A stretch of DNA of 64,000 nt from Gnetum montanum. Its lineage: Eukaryota; Streptophyta; Gnetopsida; Gnetales; Gnetaceae. The DNA is taken from assembly GCA_015680685.1 (NCBI GenBank), contig MNCI01020827.1, forward strand, positions 216,338-280,337. Direction: 5' to 3'. Positions 56,096-64,000 of this stretch are shown here, piece after piece (within the stretch, counting starts at the first letter, position 1; each line of letters opens with the position of its first letter). A program made the translations under genes and the position numbers. The notes under the pieces are model-generated. The model saw only the letters and a list, made by a program, of their open reading frames with translations. It did no database searches and was not told where the DNA came from.

Positions 56096-56215
56096 AAGGC
56101 AGAGGCAAAAGCAAGGGTTTCCTGAGGTCGCACTCTGCGCGCTGTTTATTCTCGCCGGGCAGGAAGATGCGCACCGGATAACCGGGGCCTGCGCAGCGAA
56201 AATATTTATATCCAA

Positions 56216-58524
56216 AAAAAAAACAAATTCTCCTTTCCCGCATTCACGTATCTCCCCGCAAAAATGCGTCTCCGGCCGCTGAAAGCGACGCGGTCGGGAA
56301 CGGCGGCAACCGCGAAACCGCCCGTGAAACTGCGAAATGATGACTGGCAATCATCATAATAATGGCGCGCCCGCCGGCATATTCGCTGCCCGCATGTCTC
56401 AATTTCGCCGAAATCCGGAACGCGGAAAAAAATAATAATCAGGGCCGCTAATAATAATAATTACGACGGATCCATGGAGTATATTAACAAGCATAACAAG
56501 GCGCGGCAACCAGTGGCTGCAACAGATAATTGTGCTGCCGTCGAGATGCGTGTGGATGGCAGAGTTTGTGAGGTTTGTAGGGGTCACCCTCTGCACCTTT
56601 TCTCGTACTCTCACTGTTGCCGTTCAAATCTCTTTCTCTCTCTCTCCCCCTCTCCCTCGATGCCATTTGCCTTTCGCTAATTCAAAACTACGCTAGTAAT
56701 CTACGTACTTATAACTTCGCACCGAAAATTTTCGGTTTTTGCCCGATACGATCTTAAAAGCCTTGAATCTACGTTTTGTTTTTTGTTTTCCGTTCACCTA
56801 AAATCCATCCATTACCATACCAAGAAGCCCACAGATACAGGCCTTTTTTTGTCCAGTAAAATGATGGTCGTCTGTATTTCGCAGCAACTGTAAACTGTCT
56901 TTAACCGGGTTCATGAATTTGTGCCTAAAAATGGAACAGAAAAAACAAACACAATATCACGCCGCTGTCAGGGATTGGATAATACACCTGCAAACAACCC
57001 AAATTAAGAGAGAGAGAGAGAGAGAGTGGATTGAAGTGAAATATGGGCGGATAATCATAATCCCAACCTCAGACATTTTCATAATTCGCTATCTTTAGTG
57101 GGCAGATACTCATAATTCCAGCTTTCAAAACCTGCTTATAGTCCTCAAAAAGCAAAACGAAAGTAAAATTATTTGTTCGGATAGTGTTTATTGCGGCCGA
57201 ATACACCGCCTTCAATATTTCCCAAGTATATCAACAAAGACGTGTCGGCTAAAGACAAGGGACTGGTTTTCGCGGTTAATATTTTTCTGACTGCTTTGCT
57301 TTTTACTGCGGTATTTCCACGATGTGGGTTAACGTGGAGGTGGTTTATAAAAATGGGAAAATTTGGATTGTGGGATTTGTCTTGGAGCAGGCCGAATATT
57401 TTATTCGTTAAAGGGTGTGAAGGTAGGATGCCTCTGCTTTTGCATCATGCTTTTCACCTGTTTGGTCAGGTTTTTAATGCTTTTTTAATACATTTGCCCG
57501 CTTTATATTGCTTGGTAAAAGGTGTCGCTCCGGATTTTGTTTATCGAAAAACATGAAAAAGAAAAAAACAAATTCGCCTTTGGCAAATGGGTCTGTGTTT
57601 GAGGTTTTTTCCACTTTCGGATTTTGCAGTTGCTGGACCACATTACTCACTTTTCGAAAATTTTTCGTATTTTCTTTTTAAACCATGGCAGAATCAGCGA
57701 TCGTCTGATACGACTATTGGAGGTGACTTCTTTTTCAAGTTTCCCAACGGGAACGTGATACTAGAATCAATGGACTTTGGTAGGGAAAACTTAAAGGAAC
57801 AACACAAAGAAGCTAATATTCTTGAGCTTTATGTATCTATCCGATGAATGGTACATTTAATCCCCATGAAACGCTTTGTTGGCTGAAGCATTTGATTCTC
57901 ATTCCAGAATATAATGAAAGCTTTGGCTTTGAACATCTTCTCTTTGTCTTGAAATTAAATTCAAAACATGTAGATGCATTAGAAGGTGACTATATTTGAA
58001 ATTAGCCATGAAAATATAGTTCAAGCACACTGTTTTTGTAATGAAATGAAATGAAATAGAAGCTTTATTGTCTTCCTAAAATGTAATAAGACAAGTAATT
58101 TGATGAGAAGAGGTTGAGGTATTTTACAAAATTAAGAACTTACCAGCCTTAATTTATATTAATTTTTTCCAAACATGTCCCAAACCCTCATGATTTATTG
58201 AACCAATTAAGTATCAACCATTATATTTTGCTAGTATGCTTTTATTGAATCAACCAAGTTTCAATCATTATCTTTTTGTATGATGCTTCTATATCTCAAT
58301 ATAACTTATTAGGATAAAATCTATAACATTGGTTGTAAGCCACAAGCCTTGACCAATCACAACTTACACACACCTTTATAACTAAATGAAGCAAGTTGAT
58401 GAGAAGATGTTGAGGTGTTTTACAAAATTGAAAATTTAATTGCAACCCTTAATTTAGATTAATTTTTTTTCAACCATGGCCCATCTCCTAGGGATTTATT
58501 AAGCCAATTAATTTTTAATTTCTT
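56216..58524. other. no gene recognised; upstream intergenic region
   Basis: 56220-56700 is still GC-rich and may be part of the promoter; a CT-rich tract is at 56630-56655 and a GA tract at 57008-57028. Two + strand frames at 57191-57556 and 57587-57847 are open for 121 and 86 codons, but their composition and hydrophobic runs match no family I know. From 57850 the DNA is AT-rich. Confidence 0.5.
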
Positions 58525-58670
58525 CAACAATGAGGTGTTAGCTTAGCAGTAAGACTCTTGATTTGAAAGCTCCAAGTTATGGTTTTGATTATGGTGGGCA
58601 ATGTTGAGCAATAAAGTTCTAATTGAGGTATAACTATATTACAATTATTTTAGTGTTCTAACCATCAACC
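58525..58670 (+). repeat. SINE-like element, copy 2
   Basis: Starts ACAATGAGGTGTTAGCTTAG, then CAGTAAGACTCTTGATTTGA, AAGCTCCAAGTTATGGTTTT and GATTATGGTGGGCAATG, ending near ACAATTATTTTAGTGTTCTA. It has the clearest tRNA-like front: TTAGCTTAGCAGTAAGA as A box and GGTTTTGATTATGG as B box. Confidence 0.65.
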
Positions 58671-60371
58671 CTTGCACCCAAACCCCCAATACTGTGGTAG
58701 TAGTGGAATAGCCTTATGGTCGAACACTCTTGTTCAGTGGGTCATGTCTACTCTATTAGACAAGTAGGCAAAAAAATATTTAATAAATAAATTTCTAAGA
58801 TAAAATCTATAGCATTGGTTGCAAGACACAAAACTTAACCAACCATAACATATACTTAAAACTACAGGAAGTTTCTATGTCAAGACTATTATTACTAAGC
58901 TAATACCTCATTGTTAGTATAGTAGCTACTTAGCTTCCCCTTTAACTAATCACATTCATGATAATCTCAACTAAAAATCACAATGGAATCTATTTAGCAA
59001 TAAGATGAAGCATAAATCTTCTAATAGAGTACAAATATCTATAAAAAGCTCCACCAATGAAAATTTAATTTGATGATTTTTTCATGGATTTACATTTCTT
59101 GACATGTATATTGAGAAAAGTATTTACTTTTACCTAAATGTATTATCAATTCATTAAATTAATCATTATTTATTCCTTGCAACTAGTCCTTAACATACTA
59201 AGTCTAAGTAATAATGAATCATGTACAATTTAAACTATCTTGCAATAATGATAATAATGTAAGCTATCTATGATTTAAGGCTAGGGTATTTTTTATTGAG
59301 CTAATATTTGAAACTTGGATTTCATAAATACACTCCCTATATGACTAGTATTAGCATAATCAATCATTCAAAATCCGAAGGTTACATTAAACTAGCTTAA
59401 CAATGTATTTAATATATATCTATAAGTGGGGCAAGAGGATCTTTTCCTTTTGTGAAAAAAATCAAATATTAGGATCAATTTCATTTCTTAAAATTAATTA
59501 ATTAATTTTAGATTACATTGCTCTAATTTGCTTCGCATGCATATTATATTTGGACATAATTATTGTATACTTTTTATGCTATGGTCAACAATTCATGACA
59601 TATTTACAAGGGTTGGAAGTTCATCTAGCAAAGTAGTTAGCCTTTTGGCAAAACTCTTAGCCAAAATAATAATTCTTGTAAAAAAGTTATCTCCTCATCC
59701 ACAATATGACAATAATTATTTATTTACCATAACAAAGTCCAACTAGCTAGTAGTTAGCCTCTCACTGTAAAGTTCCTCATTAGTTATTATGATGAGAGTG
59801 ACCAAGAGAGCTTCCCTTCATGGTTATGACAATAAATTTATTTGACCTTGACCATGGAAGATTCTCTTAGATAGGGATGGTAGTTGACCTCTCTACCAAA
59901 TTTATTATTAGGAATTCATATGTATTTGTAAGGCTTAAAAGGTCATCTATTATTTTATCTTCCTTGGGTCATAATGATTAGCCACTAAAGCAGCAAAGTA
60001 TTTTTGAGGCATTAGTAATGTTATAAATGTAATATTATTTAGTGTTACATTATCAAGTTTATCTTGCCAAGTAAGGTCATGAGAGAGTTAGTAAATAAGC
60101 AAAAGGCTAATCTCTTTGAGTTGTGCCTAGGATTCAACCCACATCTTTCAACTTGAGAAATAAGATTATGGATAGAATATTATTTAGCATTGTATGGTTA
60201 CATGATTATATAATTGGTAGTTAGCCTCTTGGCCAAAAACATATTTGACTTTCATTAAAATACGATAAATAATATAGTTATCAATGAGTTTGTTTCGACT
60301 ATAAAATATTCTTTAAAAATGCATTTGAGAAGCCATAAAAAGGTCATGATATAGTTAATTTATAGCTTTAT
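58671..60371. other. no gene recognised; AT-rich
   Basis: Repeated phrases such as TAGTTAGCCTYTTGGC (about 59633, 59750, 60220) suggest decayed copies of one short repeat. At 60125-60160 the minus strand contains GTGGGTTGAATCCTAGGCA, like a polymerase III B box, possibly a further decayed SINE. No coding frame is supported. Confidence 0.5.
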
Positions 60372-60535
60372 AAGGGGTGTTAGAACCCTGAAATAATTGT
60401 AATATAGGGATACACCAAGATATATAGTCTAGTTGGAATTTTATAGCTTAGTATTGCCTACCTAAATTGAGTCGTGACTTGGAGCTTTCAAATCAAGTGT
60501 CTTACCACTAAGTTAATACATCATTGTTAAATTAC
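60372..60535 (-). repeat. SINE-like element, copy 3 (inverted)
   Basis: On the minus strand: ACAATGATGTATTAACTTAG, TGGTAAGACACTTGATTTGA, AAGCTCCAAGTCACGACTCA, then ACAATTATTTCAGGGTTCTA. A box ACTTAGTGGTAAGAC is close to the consensus. Same 5' and 3' ends as copy 2, so the family has defined borders of about 150-165 bases. Confidence 0.65.
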
Positions 60536-61798
60536 AACTTTATAGGGTGTCAAACCCAATTCAAAGCACACCCCTTAAACCAAATAAAGGGGCTACAAGC
60601 ATTGGTTATGGGACTTGTCTTGTCTCCTCTAAGTAAGGCCCTTTCTCACTTTCTACTTTCTCTTCAATTTGGAATGGTGGTTGTTTTGTGGGAGCATTCT
60701 TGTGTCTTAGGGGATGGACTAGCCTTAGAATGTCAATGCAAAGTCATTGAAAGTCGTTGGTTTTGGTCTAGACTAAGGATGGATTCTACCAAGTCATTTA
60801 ATCACAAACTCCATAAGGGACTTTATGTGACCATAATTAGGAACTCCACTCCATTCTCTCTCTCATCCATTTATGCTTTTCATGCCTCGCCTCACTGTTG
60901 GTTTCATGTTTTAATTCAATGTTCTGGTTTGATGTGTTAGGTTTCTCAATTAGTTACTTTTGGGTTTTTGTACTTAGCTTTCCATAACCATTAATCATCC
61001 ATGGTGCCCACGAACTCCTTGGTTTGAAGTTATGCAAGGGCATAAAAGACTTGTGCCTGCTTTAGGAAGGAGCCACTTGCATATCTTTTGGTGTGGTTAA
61101 GTTAAGTTCTTTACCCTTAGACATTGTTACAATCAAATTCTTTTTATTTACCCCATTCATGCCATCCAATTGTACACATCCTCACAACCGTTTTTAGTGA
61201 AATTCTTCTTTTTATTATTATTGTGAATTTTCATACCCTCTTTCCAGTATTCCCTGTGTTAAGCTTTTTCTAAATTTTATGGACCACTTCTCGTACTTAA
61301 CCCATTCGTCAGTCTTCCCACTAACACTATCAAGCAACCAATCTATCACAATCATAACTCGGCTAGATAAAATCACCGACGAGACAAGGTATTCAACTAT
61401 TATCTATTACACTTTATATACTAATTCTTGATTTTGTTGTGCTTGCAGCGGGGAGCATGGATTGGAAGCAGGACTATCTTAATCAAGGAGGATGCAACAA
61501 TATCACTCGTGAGAGATTGTTCAAGACCGTTGGATCTTTTCTGCCTCTCCCTCATTCTTCTATTGTCAAGAGGGGTTGGATGTCCATTGGATCCAAGGGT
61601 GTTCTTTCCTGTTGTCATGAACACTTAATTTTGTACACAATTGTAATGTTGTATGCTTGGGCACTTTTGTATTTATCTGTTCTCTCTGTGTCACTTTGCA
61701 TGCTAGTTGAATAGTCCACACTTCCTAATATATTTTGTAAAGGACTTTTTCCTCTTCTTTTGTACTCGAGGAAGGGTTTTCATTCAGTCGTGGGGGTA
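60536..61798 (+). mobile_element. 3' internal region of a GATATC-family LTR element
   Basis: 60630-60840 matches, in reverse, 31430-31630 of the gag/protease element, and 61025-61085 resembles 26790-26870. The segment ends with CGAGGAAGGGTTTTCATTCA and GTCGTGGGGGTA, the family's polypurine tract. No gag or pol is present, so the element's 5' part is lost or lies outside recognisable sequence. The short frames here are not genes. Confidence 0.7.
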
Positions 61799-62493
61799 TG
61801 ATAAATCATGTTTTCATACACTCCAATATGTGAGTGGCCGCAATATCAAGTACGCAATATCACAGCCCAAGATGCGATATTGTACATTCGATATCGTAGG
61901 GTTACTCTCAAGTTTATAAATATAGCCCCTTGCACATGATAGAGAGTAGTTTTTGGCAGCCAAGTAGCGAAACTCTTGCAATTTGTCCATTTGAGAGTTA
62001 GAATATTTTCCAAGTGCCTATAATAGGAGGTCTAAGTNACAATTAATTTTCATTAATAAAGCAACTCATTAAAATACATAAGCATGGCCCCTTCGAACAT
62101 ATGTGCGACACTTGGTAGCTCAGAAATGGTTAGCATTTGACGAGTCAGCAATGTTTACACAAAGTTCAAGATGGGTCCGGGAAGTGGGAACGGTTACTTA
62201 TGTTAGGCTAGATTAGACCATAGTTTACTTAGCATTTAATTACTCTTACTTTTATTCTTGTTCTAAGTGAGTAATTTGATAAAACACAAAATAATAAAAA
62301 TCTTACGCGTCAGTCACACTAAACCATACAATTGTGTTCCACAAGTGGGACTGGGAAGACAATGAATGGACAACATGCACGCACTGTTTAGCTCTAGCAT
62401 ACTTAGTAATTATAGTCTGTGGAATTCGATTGGATAGCACGTAAACGCCTATGATTCGTATGGTTGGGCATAGGGGTACCTCACCGCTCATCA
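61799..62493 (+). repeat. LTR of the GATATC family (right end of window)
   Basis: Begins TGATAAATCATG, has five (G/C)(A/G)ATAT(C/T)-type sites at 61838-61899 (CAATATCAAG, GCAATATCAC, GCGATATTG, CGATATCG), TATAAATATA at 61915-61924, and ends CACCGCTCATCA. It is about 695 bases, shorter than its relatives (826-880), and contains an N at 62038, where sequence may be missing. Confidence 0.78.
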
Positions 62494-64000
62494 ACAACCT
62501 AACATGAATATGAGTCAAGCAATCTTGTGGCTATCAAATAATCTAACAAAATTAATTTTCCTTAAATCAAAAAAAGACTTGTAGATCATTGGAAAAATCC
62601 AACAATCTAAGACAAGCATTTTGGCCAAACACTAGCAGATAAAAAGCAGAAAATTAACATGCACAAAATAGCCAGTGAAATAGAAGTAAATGAGAAAATG
62701 CGTATGTAGTGTAGTATAGACCAGAAAAATGTGTGTAGCTAGCCAGTAAGAATAGTTAAGATGGAGCATAAATTAAAACAGATTTGATTTTGCTAGAAGT
62801 ATGATCCAAAAGAAAAACACTAAGAATAGATCTAGAAATGCCAAAAACAAGAAAACTAAAATGGGCAAAGCAGAGTTACAAAATAAAAGCAAGATTACGA
62901 ACTCATTGTAGATATCTTGAAAGTGAGTCAAGGATCGAAGGTGTTTGACAAGGAGCTATGTTACCCTATTCTATCTTTGATACATACCCTTGATGCAGAT
63001 TAGACAAGGACACTGTAAATTCTAAAGCTAATAGGGAAAAGGGCTAGATCATACTGGTGTGTTGACCTAATTTTGAATAATTTTCCATGTGTCAATAGGA
63101 GAACAGGAATGGGATATAAACATGTTAGGTGGGAAAATAGAGAAATTAGAGAAGTTAATATCTCTAGTAGGAGGATAGTTGTTTTGCAAAAAGTTAGAGT
63201 CTTTGGAGAGCTTCTTAAATCACCAACAAGCAAGAAGCCAACTATACTTAGGAGCAAAGAAGCCAATTGAATGCTTCCAAAAGCCAATAATTAGTCCAAA
63301 AAGCTAACTTATTTTCGTTTAGGGGTATCCTCCTATTTATAAGCTGAAATGCCTTGTAGATCATAACCCTAACCTTCAAATAAAATATAATTAATAAAGG
63401 ATAATTAACCTACCATATCAAACCTTTAGAAAATCTACATAAAATATTGCACACAAATATACATATTATATTACCATTATCTTATCCTTAAATCCATATA
63501 TGATACGTTCCAATTAACCAAACAAGATTAGTGTGCTTAATTAATACCAAAAAGTATATTATTATTGTTAATCACATAACCATTAATAAGATAAAATACA
63601 CATAACATCATATAAACATTACAACCATACATCGATAACCAATACTATGAAGACAACTTAGGGTACTAACATGAATAACTGAATACAAGGTGTTACACCA
63701 TACATCAAAGTCATATTGACTTACCCTTAACAATGGCATTACCCTTGTCTAGTGTGTCAACTACAATTCATGGAAAAGAAAAAGGAAACAAACTTTGAAT
63801 TTTAGAAAAAGCTGGGTAGAACACAATATATATATATATATAGAGGAAACCCTTAAAGCATGTGTTTGGTTATTGAAATCTCCTAGTGCTTGTGCTCTAT
63901 TTCAATATTCTTGCATCAAGACAGATTAGATTACACCCTATGAGGTGGAATCTTTTGGGACCAAAAATCAAAAGAAAAAGTACATCAAGGAATCATCGTA
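62494..64000. other. no gene recognised; AT-rich, with a (TA)n run
   Basis: No convincing coding sequence. An (AT)n tract is at 63825-63841. The short opposing frames at 63000-63290 do not resemble any family I know. Confidence 0.55.

Larger units (their letters stand above)
54773..56215 (-). promoter_or_regulatory. GC-rich leader and promoter region of the LHW-type gene
   Basis: TATAAATA on the minus strand at 56203-56210 could place transcription start near 56170, giving a leader of about 1.4 kb if unspliced. The region is GC-rich and CpG-rich, with (CAG)n runs and degenerate repeats. If transcribed it holds upstream ATGs, for example a 34-codon frame at 55136-55032 starting MDCWMLLLLS. 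A nearer start site is equally possible. The open frames here (both strands) look compositional rather than coding. Confidence 0.5.

Noticed and set aside
55695-56350. Long overlapping open frames on both strands in the CAG-rich, GC-rich region
   Set aside because: They arise from CAG/CTG runs and low stop-codon frequency in GC-rich DNA. The residues are Leu/Cys/Gln/Ala runs in every frame with no domain, and the area fits a promoter or leader.
57191-57847. Two + strand frames (121 and 86 codons) with hydrophobic runs
   Set aside because: No recognisable family, no splice partners, no support beyond being open; chance frames in moderate-GC intergenic DNA.
60524-60940. 138-codon + strand frame
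   Set aside because: It lies in family-specific non-coding 3' internal sequence that is also found, in reverse, at 31430-31630, where the frame is not kept.

Overview
The window looks like nuclear DNA of a large, repeat-rich seed-plant genome. A gymnosperm (conifer-like) is my best guess from the old, stop-riddled, nested Ty3/gypsy elements and the style of the one host gene, but nothing here fixes the species. I recognise one host gene. Most of the rest is layered retrotransposon debris, plus several single-N joins that look like assembly seams.

Layout, left to right. (1) Bases 1-978 hold a perfect inverted copy of an LTR piece, an unidentified segment, an N join at 691 and the 3' end of an LTR. 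(2) From 979 a degenerate Athila/Tat-like Ty3/gypsy element ('outer element') runs on the + strand: gag from 1129, protease near 3930, reverse transcriptase (RT) 4880-5660. It is interrupted, then resumes with RNase H at 24714, integrase to about 26300, a long non-coding 3' part, a further ORF relic (27600-29620 and 36711-37050), a polypurine tract and a 3' LTR at 37210-39133. (3) The first interruption (about 5700-24713) is bounded by two ~780-bp direct repeats. It carries a minus-strand pol with the order protease, additional RNase H, RT, RNase H, integrase (17760 down to 13530), a minus-strand gag (22843 down to 19425), two inverted ~240-bp repeats 8.4 kb apart, and arrays of a short CCCAYNRTGTGGG-like motif. 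(4) The second interruption, 29627-36705, is a well-bounded minus-strand element: two ~830-bp LTRs, a 5-bp target duplication ACAAG, a primer-binding site and a polypurine tract, but only gag and protease inside.

(5) The outer 3' LTR contains a small GC-rich retroposon, 38057-38916, with a 10-A tail and a perfect 13-bp target duplication. It carries an uninterrupted reading frame for a charged coiled coil followed by a J domain with an HPD motif. This is the most unusual object in the window. (6) 39134-41724 holds a minus-strand RT relic and another LTR of the same family. (7) 41.7-48 kb has no gene I can support. It contains a SINE-like copy and small tandem duplications.

(8) 49949-54772 (minus) is a complete ten-exon gene for an LHW-type basic helix-loop-helix (bHLH) transcription factor. 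All nine introns are GT-AG. One net frameshift lies near 51.4 kb in the large sixth exon. Upstream (54.8-56.4 kb) is a GC-rich leader/promoter region with degenerate ~65-bp repeats, CAG runs and a TATA box. (9) 58.5-62.5 kb has two more SINE-like copies and the 3' end of another LTR element (LTR 61799-62493). The rest is AT-rich sequence without recognisable genes.

Five LTRs of one family (29627, 35880, 37210, 40862 and 61799) share an array of GATATC palindromes placed just upstream of a TATAAATA box, which suggests a family-specific promoter architecture.
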